Shown piece after piece: positions 34,185-42,812 of a DNA stretch of 52,448 bases. The DNA lies in the NCBI GenBank assembly GCA_043820105.1, contig JBDREC010000108.1, positions 1-52,448 of the forward strand, written 5' to 3'. The DNA is from JBDREC01 sp043820105 [NCBI: Pseudomonadota bacterium] (lineage in GTDB: Bacteria; Bdellovibrionota_F; JAHFAK01). How positions within the stretch are numbered: the stretch's first letter is position 1; each line of letters starts with the position of its first letter. The notes below the pieces were generated by a model, which did no database searches, had not been told where the DNA came from, and saw only the letters and a list, made by a program, of their open reading frames with translations. A program made the position numbers and the translations under genes.

Positions 34185-34835
34185 ATGAAAAAAACAAAAG
34201 AAGAAGCACAAAAAACTAAAGAAGCAATAATAAAAGCAGCTAGTGAAGTGTTTTGTGATCATGGCTATGCTAGTACAAAATTAGAAGAAATAGCTAAAAA
34301 AGCTAAGCTTACAAGAGGTGCAATCTATTGGAATTTTAAAAACAAAGAAGACCTGTTTTGTACCTTAATTGATACTTCTTTTAAGCAAATAGATACTTCA
34401 ATAAAACCCATTTGGGAATCTGACCTTGGTGCTTTAGAAAAATTTGAAAAAACTATTAAAACCTTTTTAAAGGAAATAAAAAGAAGTAATAAAATTAAAA
34501 TACTTACCTTTATTCATAATCCAATATTTAATAATTTGAAAAGTGACGTTGATAAAAAAGCCCAAAGACTTCTAGAAAAAAACAGAAGTGAGCGAATAAA
34601 AAGGCTAGAAGTGTTGATTGAACAAGCAAAAAAAACGGGTGAAATTAGAAAAGACATTACTAGTCATCAAATTTCTAATTCATTTTTTATTTATTTAATT
34701 GGATTAATGAAATTTACTCTAATTCCTTCTAATAAAGATATTTCACAAAGAGATTTAAACAGTTTAATCAAAATATATCTGGATGGAATAAAAAACCCTT
34801 CGTTTAAATATAAAGAGGAGAATGTGAATGTTTAA
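34185..34835 (+). CDS. TetR/AcrR-family transcriptional repressor
   Basis: The N-terminal helix-turn-helix (about residues 10-55) has the family signature: EAIIKAASEVFCDHGYASTKLEEIAKKAKLTRGAIYWNFKNKEDLF. The remaining helices form the ligand domain. The operator just upstream shows autoregulation. The stop overlaps the TolC-type gene by 8 bp, so the operon is TetR-TolC-RND. By analogy with AcrR and TtgR it should release on binding a drug, bile-like or lipophilic ligand. An in-frame TTG at 34179 is less likely than the ATG at 34185, which has AGAGG upstream. Confidence 0.9.
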   Translation: MKKTKEEAQKTKEAIIKAASEVFCDHGYASTKLEEIAKKAKLTRGAIYWNFKNKEDLFCTLIDTSFKQIDTSIKPIWESDLGALEKFEKTIKTFLKEIKRSNKIKILTFIHNPIFNNLKSDVDKKAQRLLEKNRSERIKRLEVLIEQAKKTGEIRKDITSHQISNSFFIYLIGLMKFTLIPSNKDISQRDLNSLIKIYLDGIKNPSFKYKEENVNV

Positions 34836-36408
34836 ACATTTATTATGTTTTATGACGATTATTGTTATTTTGATATTTAACTTAAGCGCTAATGAATTAG
34901 TTGATAAACATAAAATCAACTTATCTAAAATAGATATTAAAATCGAAGATGAACCTGCAATTTTGCTTGGTGGACAAAAGATTACCATTGGGGATGCTAT
35001 CAAAAAAGCAATTGAAATGAACCTGGATATTATTCAAGGAAGCTATGATGTAGCTATGACGGATACAATGATTCAAGAACTAAAGCAAAAATACGCTCCT
35101 TATTTAATTAGTAAAGCAGGGACTAAGTATGCTCAGTATCCTGAAGCTTTGGCAATTTATAGTGGACAAGAGATAACTTCTGTTAATGGTCAAGCAATAG
35201 TTTCTAAAAGATTTAAAACCGGCACAACAGTTTCAGGTGGTATATCATATGAATTTGCTGATACAGAAAGAGAAATGCCTGAAGAATTTGCAGCTTTTGG
35301 AGATCTTTTTGGACTAAGTGTTTCGCATGCTCCTGTAGTATTTATAAATCTCAAGCAAGAACTCTTAAAAAATGCTTTTGGGTATAATGAAAAAAGGCTA
35401 TTAACTCAACTTGATAACTATGCAGCCATGCAAAAAGATGGAATCATTTATGCACTTTCATATGTAATAGTTGGTGTTATTTATGATTATTGGAATATGA
35501 TAACAAAAAAAGAAGCCCTTTCAAATTCAATTACAGCTCTAAATGCTACAAAAAATGTGCAAAAAGTTAATGTTACGAATGTAAAATATGGTTTGGCTGA
35601 AACTTTTACCGAAAATTATTATAATCTTTTAATTGAAGGAGCTGAATCAGCTAAAATATTGGCTGAACAAGAATTTAAAAGCGCAAAAAGAAAATTCTTA
35701 TCTACAGTAAACCTTAATTCTAATTTGATGGTAGATGATTCTATTATTCTAACTAATAAATTACCAATAATTAACAAAGAAACGGCAGTTGCTGAAGCTT
35801 ACTCAAAAAGAGCTGATTTATTAAATGCAAAACGCAGCCTTAAAAATGCTAAACTTGACCTAGATATAATTAAAAATGAAAGATTGCCTGAATTGAATGC
35901 ATTGTTTGATGCTAATACATTAGGATATCAAGATGGCTTTGGTGGTTCCTTTAAAGATACAGCCACTTTTGCCTATCCTACTTTTGAGTTTGGTTTAATG
36001 TTAACCATGCCGCTTGATAATCCAGCCAATAAAGTGAAGTCTAGAAATGCCAAATTCAATATTAAAAAAGCTCAAATTCAGTATGATAAAATCAAACGAA
36101 AAGTAAAAGATGATGTTGAAGAAGCAATCGAAAAAATTGAAATGATGCACAAACTTGTTCAGAAAACAAAAATAGCTAGAAAAGAAGCCGAAACATTTTA
36201 CAATAAAATGTTAATTCGATTGAAAAGAGGAAAGCTAAATTCTGCAACTGTTAAAAATGGAATAGATGCCCTAATTGAAAGTCGAAAATATGAACTTGAA
36301 ACTCTTGTTGCATATAATTTAGCTTTAATAAGTTTCCAGGTGGCAAAAAATAAGCTGTGGGAATTTTATGATATAGATGTTGAAAAATATATCCCCAAAG
36401 ACATTTAG
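34828..36408 (+). CDS. TolC-family outer-membrane efflux protein
   Basis: The 526-aa product has a signal peptide (residues 1-21) and two TolC-type repeats. Long coiled-coil helices, such as ITALNATKNVQKVNVTNVKYG and DDVEEAIEKIEMMHKLVQK, alternate with beta strands for the barrel. RADLLNAKRSLKNAKLDL is a common TolC-family core. It forms the trimeric exit duct of a tripartite pump. GAGGAG precedes the ATG inside the end of the TetR gene. The RND pump gene follows after 30 nt. Confidence 0.85.
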   Translation: MFKHLLCFMTIIVILIFNLSANELVDKHKINLSKIDIKIEDEPAILLGGQKITIGDAIKKAIEMNLDIIQGSYDVAMTDTMIQELKQKYAPYLISKAGTKYAQYPEALAIYSGQEITSVNGQAIVSKRFKTGTTVSGGISYEFADTEREMPEEFAAFGDLFGLSVSHAPVVFINLKQELLKNAFGYNEKRLLTQLDNYAAMQKDGIIYALSYVIVGVIYDYWNMITKKEALSNSITALNATKNVQKVNVTNVKYGLAETFTENYYNLLIEGAESAKILAEQEFKSAKRKFLSTVNLNSNLMVDDSIILTNKLPIINKETAVAEAYSKRADLLNAKRSLKNAKLDLDIIKNERLPELNALFDANTLGYQDGFGGSFKDTATFAYPTFEFGLMLTMPLDNPANKVKSRNAKFNIKKAQIQYDKIKRKVKDDVEEAIEKIEMMHKLVQKTKIARKEAETFYNKMLIRLKRGKLNSATVKNGIDALIESRKYELETLVAYNLALISFQVAKNKLWEFYDIDVEKYIPKDI

Positions 36409-36438
36409 CACATGCAATTACTATAAAAGGAAAAGTCT

Positions 36439-39400
36439 ATGAAAAATGTTATATCATTTTTAATGAAACAAAATCTTTTAATTAACTTAATTGTTGTTTT
36501 AATTTTATCTGTAGGTTTTGTTACTATAAAAAATATAAATCGAGAAGTAGCCCCTGAGGTTAACTTTGACATGGTCACAATTACAACAATTTATCCAGGT
36601 GCAAGTCCTGATGAATGTGAACAACTTATTACCATTCCCATTGAAAAAAAATTAAGGGAAGTAATGGGGCTTGATAAGGTTCGAAGTTATAACATAGAAA
36701 ATGTTTCAGTTATTGTGATTTATTTATCAGAGGATGCTAAAGATAAGTCCAAAGTAGCAGATGACATTAAAGATGCTGTAGCTTTAGTTAAGGATTTGCC
36801 TGGTAATGCTGAAAAACCCGAAATAAAAGAAGTTAAGCTTGATAAAACCCCTGTTTTAAATTTCGCTATTCGTGGTAAAAAATCAAATGTTTCTTATAGA
36901 AAAATCAGAGAAGTTTCTGAAAAACTAGAAGAGTATTTGTATGAAATTAATGGCATCGCTGATGTTGAAACATATGGAAAGCAAGATAGAGAGTATTTGG
37001 TTGAGGTAAATCCAAAAGCACTGAGTAAATATAGAATTGGTCTTAATAAAGTAATTGATACTTTAAGAGGTAGAAACATTGATCTCCCAGGTGGGTCAAT
37101 AAAGGTTGGGGAAAATGAATATATTCTAAGGACCAAGGGGAAATATAACTCAATTGAGGATATTAAAAATACCTCCCTATTTGCAAATGATGCTGGGTTT
37201 TTAACAAAGGTCAAAGACCTTGCAAAAGTATCAGATACCTTTGAAGAAGCTGATGTTTTTGAAAGGTACAATGGAACTAGATCTGTTATAATGATTGCAT
37301 GGAAAAAACGAAGTGCTGATGAAATAAGAGTTGTTGATACGATTAAAGAAAAAATGAAAACTTTTTCTAATCCCTATGAAAATGAAATAACTATTGATCA
37401 TTTTGGGGACATGAGCAGGATTACTAGAGACAGAATTGATGCAGTTATTGAAAATGCTTTAGTAGGATTTTTACTTTTAATAGCAATTTTATTTCTTTTA
37501 ATGGGAATTCGAATGTCTCTTATTGTAACAGCTTCAATTCCAATTGCTTTTATGGTCGCGTTTATTGGAATGAAGTTAAATGATATCACAATCAATGTTA
37601 TTAGTACCTTTGGTTTAATAATGGTTTTGGGAATGATTGTTGATTTTAGTATTGTAGTTTCAGAAAATAGTTATAGGTACCTGCAAGCAGGCAAATCAAA
37701 GTTGGATGGAATTAGCAAAGGTGTTTCTGAAGTTTTTTGGCCTGTTACTGTTACATTATTATGTATAGTTGCAGCGTTTGCTCCACTTTTATTTATCTCA
37801 GGTGTGGTTGGAAAATTTATTGTAGCAATTCCTTTGGTTGTTATTTTATGTTTAGTTGCTTCATGGATGGGTGCCTTTTTAATTATTCCTAATTATTTAT
37901 ATACCTTTGGTGCTAAGAAAAAATCCAATAATATAAATAAAGAAACAAGCAACAATGAAGAAGTTTATACTAAGGGTTATTTTAGATTTATACAAAAAAT
38001 TTACAGCAGAGCTTTAAAGTGGATGCTTGATTATAGATATATTGCAATAGTGTTAATGTTTGCTTTATTAATAGGAACTTTATCTCTTAGCAAAAAGGTA
38101 GGCTTTGTTTTTATGCCATCAGGAGGAGCTGAAGCTATAAAGATTTGGCTTAAAATGCCACAAGGAACAAATTTAGATACAAACCTTGGACAAGTAAAAA
38201 TTGTGGAAAAAATGATTAATAAACTTCCCAAAGAAGAACTTGAGGGATACAGGATCACTGTTGGAAATGAAGAAACAAGCTGGCTTGATCCAAAACCAGG
38301 GCAGGGAACTCATAAATCAACTATTCATTTAAACTTGAGTCCTGAAAAGAAGCGAAAAAGAAAAGGTGATGAAATTTTATCACAATTAAGAAAAGATTTT
38401 GATAAAGCAAAGAAAGACAAAATCTTTTCAAAAGATGATTTTTTCCAATTTGAGTTAGAAGAAAATGGACCTCCAATTGGAAAACCAATTAATATTGAAA
38501 TAAGAGGCGAAAGCTTTACTGAACTCAAAAAAATTGCAATGGAATATATCTCTTTTTTAGAAAAAACAGATGGTGTATTTGGTATTAGCATAGATCTTGA
38601 GGAAGGTAAGCAAGAATTTAGATATTCAATTAATGAAGACATGGCAGCAAGGACACAAATATCCACAACAAGCGCAGCCCTTGCTCTTAACTCATCTTTT
38701 GAAGGTGCTATTGCAACAAGTGTAAGAGATGGGAAAGATGACATTGATATACGAGTCAGATTTCCAGAAGCAGAAAGAATTGGAGTCGGTAGCCTCAAAA
38801 AAGTAATGATTTCAAATAATCAAGGCGGATTAATTCCTCTTTCTTTAGTTACAGAAGTTAAAAAAGAAAAAGGCTATTCTAATATAAATAGATTAGATTA
38901 TAAGCGGGTTGTTCAGGTATATGGAAATGTAGATCTTTCAATAATTACATCTTTAGAAGTTAATGAAAAGTTAATGTCGCATTTTAAAAATATAGAAAAA
39001 AGGCATCCCGGATATAATGTCACATATGGAGGTGAACAAGAAGAGACTCAAGAAAGAATGACAGAGCTGGCAGTCTTATTTTTATTTGCCTTATTTATTA
39101 TATTTATTATTTTAGCTGTATTTATGAATTCAATTATCCTACCTGTTGTGGTAATGAGCGCCATTCCTTTTGCTACCATTGGAGTAATCCTTGCACTTTT
39201 AACACATGGTGAACCAATGAGTTTCATGACAACTCTCGGTATATTCAGCTTAGCAGGAGTTATTGTTAGCAATACTTTAGTTTTAGTCCAATTTATAAAT
39301 TATCAAAGAGATAAAAAATTAAGTTTAAAAGAATCCCTTCTTAATGCAGGTGTTATTAGATTAAGACCCGTTTTATTAACCGCAGGCACTACAGTCTTAG

Positions 39401-39624
39401 CCCTCATTCCAACTACCTATGGTTTTGGAGGCAAAGATTATTTTGTAGCCCCCTTAGCGCTTGCTTTTGCCTATGGTTTGATTTTTGCAACTTTCATAAC
39501 CCTTGGATTAATTCCAACCTTTTATCATATAGCTGAAGACTTGAAGGGAATATTTGCTACGCTTCTAAAAAAGCTAGGAATAGAAATTAATCCAAAAATT
39601 TATTCTAAAAAAGAGAATTATTAA
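36439..39624 (+). CDS. RND-family efflux pump inner-membrane protein
   Basis: The 1061-aa protein matches the full HAE-type RND length, with twelve membrane helices in two halves and two periplasmic porter regions. TYPGASPDECEQLITIPIEKKLREV follows the first helix, as in AcrB. TM4 reads GMIVDFSIVVSEN, where AcrB has two aspartates; only the first is kept, so proton coupling differs in detail. The last half has MSFMTTLGIFSLAGVIVSNTLVLVQF. Its operon has TolC and TetR but no membrane-fusion (AcrA-type) gene, which may be encoded elsewhere. Its last 4 bp overlap the convergent DTW gene. Confidence 0.93.
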   Translation: MKNVISFLMKQNLLINLIVVLILSVGFVTIKNINREVAPEVNFDMVTITTIYPGASPDECEQLITIPIEKKLREVMGLDKVRSYNIENVSVIVIYLSEDAKDKSKVADDIKDAVALVKDLPGNAEKPEIKEVKLDKTPVLNFAIRGKKSNVSYRKIREVSEKLEEYLYEINGIADVETYGKQDREYLVEVNPKALSKYRIGLNKVIDTLRGRNIDLPGGSIKVGENEYILRTKGKYNSIEDIKNTSLFANDAGFLTKVKDLAKVSDTFEEADVFERYNGTRSVIMIAWKKRSADEIRVVDTIKEKMKTFSNPYENEITIDHFGDMSRITRDRIDAVIENALVGFLLLIAILFLLMGIRMSLIVTASIPIAFMVAFIGMKLNDITINVISTFGLIMVLGMIVDFSIVVSENSYRYLQAGKSKLDGISKGVSEVFWPVTVTLLCIVAAFAPLLFISGVVGKFIVAIPLVVILCLVASWMGAFLIIPNYLYTFGAKKKSNNINKETSNNEEVYTKGYFRFIQKIYSRALKWMLDYRYIAIVLMFALLIGTLSLSKKVGFVFMPSGGAEAIKIWLKMPQGTNLDTNLGQVKIVEKMINKLPKEELEGYRITVGNEETSWLDPKPGQGTHKSTIHLNLSPEKKRKRKGDEILSQLRKDFDKAKKDKIFSKDDFFQFELEENGPPIGKPINIEIRGESFTELKKIAMEYISFLEKTDGVFGISIDLEEGKQEFRYSINEDMAARTQISTTSAALALNSSFEGAIATSVRDGKDDIDIRVRFPEAERIGVGSLKKVMISNNQGGLIPLSLVTEVKKEKGYSNINRLDYKRVVQVYGNVDLSIITSLEVNEKLMSHFKNIEKRHPGYNVTYGGEQEETQERMTELAVLFLFALFIIFIILAVFMNSIILPVVVMSAIPFATIGVILALLTHGEPMSFMTTLGIFSLAGVIVSNTLVLVQFINYQRDKKLSLKESLLNAGVIRLRPVLLTAGTTVLALIPTTYGFGGKDYFVAPLALAFAYGLIFATFITLGLIPTFYHIAEDLKGIFATLLKKLGIEINPKIYSKKENY

Positions 39625-40409
39625 TTAGGGTAATTTATCTTATCAAAACAAATCTTGCCTAAGCTCTTTTGCTTTCTATGTTGTATTTTTTTAACCTTGT
39701 TTTCTAGATTAATCCTGTGCCGTGATTTATTTTGCTTGGAGATATATTTCATTTGTATAGCAACAATAGCTTCTAAAGTTTTAATAAGAATATTATGTTT
39801 GCCCTTGAAATCTTCCATCTCCCATCTATCAAAGGCATCAAGTAGATGATAAATTGATTCAATAGTTGATAAACAAAATTCAGCTGGCTGCCTTTTAATA
39901 GTAAATTTAGATAAACCTGGTGAGTCAAAACTTATTCTATCAATTCCTTGAAGATTTTTGCTATTTTTAAGTATTTGTTTTGCCCATCTCCAGGTGCCAT
40001 CAATAACAAATATTACAAGCTTACGCTTATTTATAATTGATTCATGAATCGGAGCTTCAGATATATTGTGGACTTCAGGCCCAGGATATAATAATAAAGG
40101 ATAAACTTCATTGCTATCTAAAATCTCATTTACTTTTGTATTTGTTTGAAATTCAGCCCCAACTAATGTCGATGAATTTTCAAGACAAAGGTGGGCTAGT
40201 CGTCCTGTTGTAATTCTAACCCTTTTTAACTCTTTTGGATGAATTAATATTTTTATATGAGCTTTGGTTTGAAATGGAATAATGTTTTTACAAATGCAAG
40301 TATTATCAGGTCTTAAACACTTTATACATAAGTTGCGCAAGGCTTCAAGGTTATGCGTACTTTGCCTTAGCCTTAGTTTTTTTTTGTTTTTATATTCTGC
40401 TAAATTCAT
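39621..40409 (-). CDS. DTW-domain tRNA-uridine aminocarboxypropyltransferase
   Basis: The protein has a zinc-binding CIKCLRP...TCICKNI motif near residue 28, the SPOUT-like core LLLYPGPE and the DGTWRWAKQ signature (DTW family). Later, FTIKRQPAEFCLSTIESI is also conserved. DTW enzymes (TapT/TuaA) add the 3-amino-3-carboxypropyl group of SAM to uridine in tRNA. The product is 262 aa with a Lys/Arg-rich C-terminal tail. The gene is convergent with the RND pump gene, with a 4-bp tail overlap. Confidence 0.88.
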   Translation of the reverse strand: MNLAEYKNKKKLRLRQSTHNLEALRNLCIKCLRPDNTCICKNIIPFQTKAHIKILIHPKELKRVRITTGRLAHLCLENSSTLVGAEFQTNTKVNEILDSNEVYPLLLYPGPEVHNISEAPIHESIINKRKLVIFVIDGTWRWAKQILKNSKNLQGIDRISFDSPGLSKFTIKRQPAEFCLSTIESIYHLLDAFDRWEMEDFKGKHNILIKTLEAIVAIQMKYISKQNKSRHRINLENKVKKIQHRKQKSLGKICFDKINYPN

Positions 40410-40520
40410 AAATAATTAATTTCATAACTTTATATTTAAAGCTATATTATAGAATTGTTTGAATTATGTAATTATTGTTAAAGATAAATGGTGGCTGTTT
40501 ATTGGAAAAAGATCAACAAA

Positions 40521-41033
40521 TTAATCTTCTACGGTAGTTACTAGTCCCAAGTTATTTTTGAAAGCATCTCCAGTGTTATTTTTGTCTCTCATAAAACCCT
40601 GCTGATAAGTACCAACTGTAGCATCATCATCTAAATCCTGATAAATGAAAATCTCACACTGTGTTGTTGGATCCCAAATACCTGTATCGCAGTCAACTTT
40701 TGCTGCACCATAAGTATCTTGATCTGGAACATAGCCAATGATCTTAAATCCATTTGTATCGCCTGCAAAAGCACCCTGAGATCCTGGAACCTTACTTCCA
40801 TTTAAATCTCCAGCTCCATTAGCTGGTTTTGGAGTTGGTATATGGTGAAATTTTGCATTATCAATGTTGTAGTCAGCCTGAGCTGCAAAAATTCCTGAGA
40901 CCATAACTTCGACTTCGCTCTTTTTAGACTTTTTAATATAAGCCATAAAAGATGGGATTGCTATAGCTGCCAAAATGCCGATAATGGCAACAACAATCAT
41001 TAATTCGACCAGTGTAAAGCCTTTTTTCTTCAT
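40521..41033 (-). CDS. Type IV pilin (major pilin-like)
   Basis: The leader MKKKG precedes [24 protein letters not shown], a near-ideal prepilin signal with Phe+1 and Glu+5. The 170-aa product has a globular part with two Cys ([15 protein letters not shown], likely a disulfide) and the [12 protein letters not shown] block shared with the pilin at 29641. PilD cleavage and assembly into a pilus or pseudopilus are expected. A sigma-54 promoter lies 42-58 nt upstream, and three palindromes lie further upstream as candidate activator sites. GGAGAG precedes the ATG. Confidence 0.92.
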   Translation of the reverse strand: MKKKGFTLVELMIVVAIIGILAAIAIPSFMAYIKKSKKSEVEVMVSGIFAAQADYNIDNAKFHHIPTPKPANGAGDLNGSKVPGSQGAFAGDTNGFKIIGYVPDQDTYGAAKVDCDTGIWDPTTQCEIFIYQDLDDDATVGTYQQGFMRDKNNTGDAFKNNLGLVTTVED

Positions 41034-41074
41034 GTTACTCTCCTTTTGAAAAAGTTGTTAATATTTTGCTGTTA

Positions 41075-41091
41075 AGCAAATATGAGCACCT
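41075..41091 (-). promoter_or_regulatory. Predicted sigma-54 promoter of the pilin gene
   Basis: On the minus strand AGGTGCTCATATTTGCT has GG and GC 12 nt apart, fitting the -24/-12 element. It lies at the right distance from the pilin ATG at 41033. The other pilin gene has a similar promoter. Confidence 0.7.
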
Positions 41092-41120
41092 AGGGTCAAG
41101 GTTTCTTTCTTTTATTTTAT

Positions 41121-41160
41121 TTTGTTCCCTTGTTCTCTTGCGCTCTTGTTCTCTTTTACA
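41121..41160 (-). repeat. Interspersed repeat copy matching 16948-16978
   Basis: Read on the minus strand, AAAGAGAACAAGAGCGCAAG is identical to the repeat inside the methyltransferase gene. A partial second unit follows here. Confidence 0.6.
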
Positions 41161-41198
41161 AGCAAGAATTATGCCAAAACCCATAATTTTTAATACCC

Positions 41199-41348
41199 TG
41201 AAATTAAAGGTGAAATTTAAAAGCTATTTTTACTTCAAGCACTAAAAAGTGACAATTTTTGTCAAACCATGACAAATTTTGTCACCCAGGCTATAACTGG
41301 TTGAAATTAAAGGTGAAAATAGATTGGGCGGGGTGACAAATTTTGTCA
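41199..41348. promoter_or_regulatory. Three TGACA-N5-TGTCA palindromes and a duplicated 17-mer upstream of the pilin
   Basis: Palindromes lie at 41250-41264 (one mismatch), 41270-41284 and 41334-41348 (both TGACAAATTTTGTCA). The first two are spaced 20 bp start to start. TGAAATTAAAGGTGAAA is duplicated at about 41199-41215 and 41302-41318. The array is 160-270 bp upstream of the pilin sigma-54 promoter, where activator (UAS) sites are expected. The TGTC half-site recalls published PilR targets. Confidence 0.6.
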
Positions 41349-41502
41349 CATCCTGCAAATCTAGGTATTTAGGGGTTCTCAAAGCTTTTCAGTACGAGAT
41401 TTGACTTCGCTTCTCCAAAAATATATAAATTATGCTAAATATTATTAAGGTTCATCTCCATTTTGAGTACCTAAACAATAAGAAACCTATGTACAAACCT
41501 AT

Positions 41503-41529
41503 GTACGGAGGTTCAGATTCTGAAATCTG
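41503..41529 (+). repeat. REP element 1, left of the RAYT gene
   Basis: The head GTACGGAGGT (41503-41512) is followed by a hairpin, CAGATT-CTGA-AATCTG. A partial duplicate of the flank, ACCTATGTAC, lies just to the left. With REP 2 it flanks the transposase gene in inverted orientation. Confidence 0.75.
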
Positions 41530-41659
41530 GATTTGATATCTGGAAAATCTAAGTATATTTTTATTTTATTCCCCCCAAGTGTTTGTTTTTTTTGGCGCTC
41601 AATGTTGGCATAGATCTTGTATATATTTCGTCCTAAGTTTAATTTTAAAAGGATAATCT

Positions 41660-42373
41660 ATGCCTTCAATTCCAAGATCTGCTATCTTAGAAAAAGACTG
41701 TTACTTTCATGTAACTCTTAAGTTTCATAACTACGATTGGGCCTTGCAGCCTTATTGGGCTAAAAAACTTTATTATAATCTTCTATGCAAATATAAAGAT
41801 AGATATAATGTTAAAATTACAAACTATAATCTCATGGATTCACATCCGCACCTAGTTGGTCATCAAAAATCACTAGATGATTTCTCAGCCTATTTCAGGA
41901 GAATTCACTCCATCTTTGCCAAAATTTACAATAAGAAAAAGAAAAGACGAGGTCAGGTTTTTTTAGATAGATTTGTTTCTCAATATGTTGAAAGACATGA
42001 TGATTTGGTAAATGTGACAGCTTATGTAGATTTAAACCAAGTAAAAGCCAAGATGGTCACACATCCTTCAAAAAACAAATTCTCATCATAGGCATATTAC
42101 GCAGAAGGAGCAGAAGATGAATTGATAAGCCCATCACCGATTTATAAAAAGTTAGGCAAAACATTAGAAGAAAGACAAAGAAAATACATAAAGCTCATAG
42201 AATCATTTATGGAAGTTTGGGAAGCTATTAAAGAAAGGTTTCATGAAGAATGTAAATATTTTATTGGATCAGATAGCTGGGTAGAAGACAAAAGAAATGA
42301 TTTAAGACAAACTATGCGAGAAAAGTATCAGAAGTGGAAAAAATATTTCAAAGAGCGGGAGCCAGAAAAATAA
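41660..42373 (+). pseudogene. REP-associated tyrosine transposase (RAYT/TnpA-REP) interrupted by an amber codon
   Basis: The frame encodes a Y1-type HUH transposase of the RAYT family. It begins with CYFHVTLKFHN, then has NYNLMDSHPHLVGH, where HPH is the HxH metal site, and VTAYVDLNQVKAKMV, which carries the likely catalytic Tyr and the usual YIxLNPVxA motif with P changed to Q. An in-frame TAG at 42089-42091 sits where relatives have ...FSSYxxY. Reading continues in the same frame (AYYAEGAEDELISPSPIYKKLGKT), typical RAYT C-terminus, to 42373, giving a family-length 237 codons. REP elements flank it. The stop suggests inactivation, unless the codon is read through. Confidence 0.8.
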
Positions 42374-42558
42374 TTTTATAAAATACTCAGCCTTTTTATT
42401 TATGAAGATTGTATAGGTGTACGATTTTGACAAAAACCCAATCTAGATAACCAAATTAACACAGAAACAGACTTGAATTTTATGAAGAATTGTTCATTAA
42501 TTGAAATTCAGTTGAAATGTAATACTTAAAATTTACAATTCGGATTTAAGTCTTAGTG

Positions 42559-42592
42559 CAGATTTAGCTTTTCTAAACTGAAGCCTCCGTAC
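42559..42592 (-). repeat. REP element 2, right of the RAYT gene
   Basis: Minus-strand head GTACGGAGGC (42583-42592) precedes a hairpin, CAGTTTAG with a CTAAATCTG arm (42559-42580). Its orientation is opposite to REP 1, so the transposase lies between inward-facing REPs about 1.1 kb apart. Confidence 0.7.
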
Positions 42593-42603
42593 AGTATTTT
42601 GTT

Positions 42604-42765
42604 TTCAATTATAAATATGCCAGAACTATTTTCGAAAAAGGCAACATTATTTTCAAACTTCAAATCAAGGATAAATATAAGTTAGCTTGCCCAATTTGTA
42701 AATCAAGAGCTATCTCTTTTCAAGGCTCGACTACAAGAAGATTAAAAGCAATGCTCTTATTATAA
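42604..42765 (+). pseudogene. Remnant with zinc-ribbon, possibly ISL3-type transposase N-terminus
   Basis: One open frame encodes KYKLACPICKSRAISFQGSTTRRLKAMLLL and stops. CPxC followed by a short basic TTRRLKA stretch resembles the N-terminal zinc ribbon of ISL3-family transposases. There is no start codon with ribosome site and no downstream transposase, so it is at most a fragment. Confidence 0.35.
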
Positions 42766-42812
42766 ATAAATAATAATTAAAAAATCATTTGAAGTGATAC
42801 ATGCACTCTATA

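Noticed and set aside
36894-39272. Long antisense frames inside the RND pump gene
   Set aside because: These are out-of-frame shadows of a strongly conserved coding sequence; no start or ribosome site fits.
41250-41348. TGACAAATTTTGTCA repeats as a CRISPR array
   Set aside because: Only three short palindromes with unequal spacing (20 and 64 bp) and no cas genes nearby; they fit regulator sites better.
41603-41618. Sigma-54-like TGGCATAGATCTTGTA upstream of RAYT
   Set aside because: The -12 GC is replaced by GT, and the spacing match alone is weak in AT-rich sequence.
42089-42091. Genome-wide recoding of TAG
   Set aside because: Normal genes end in TAG, for example the activator at 4097-4099, so a simple stop or sequencing error is more likely.
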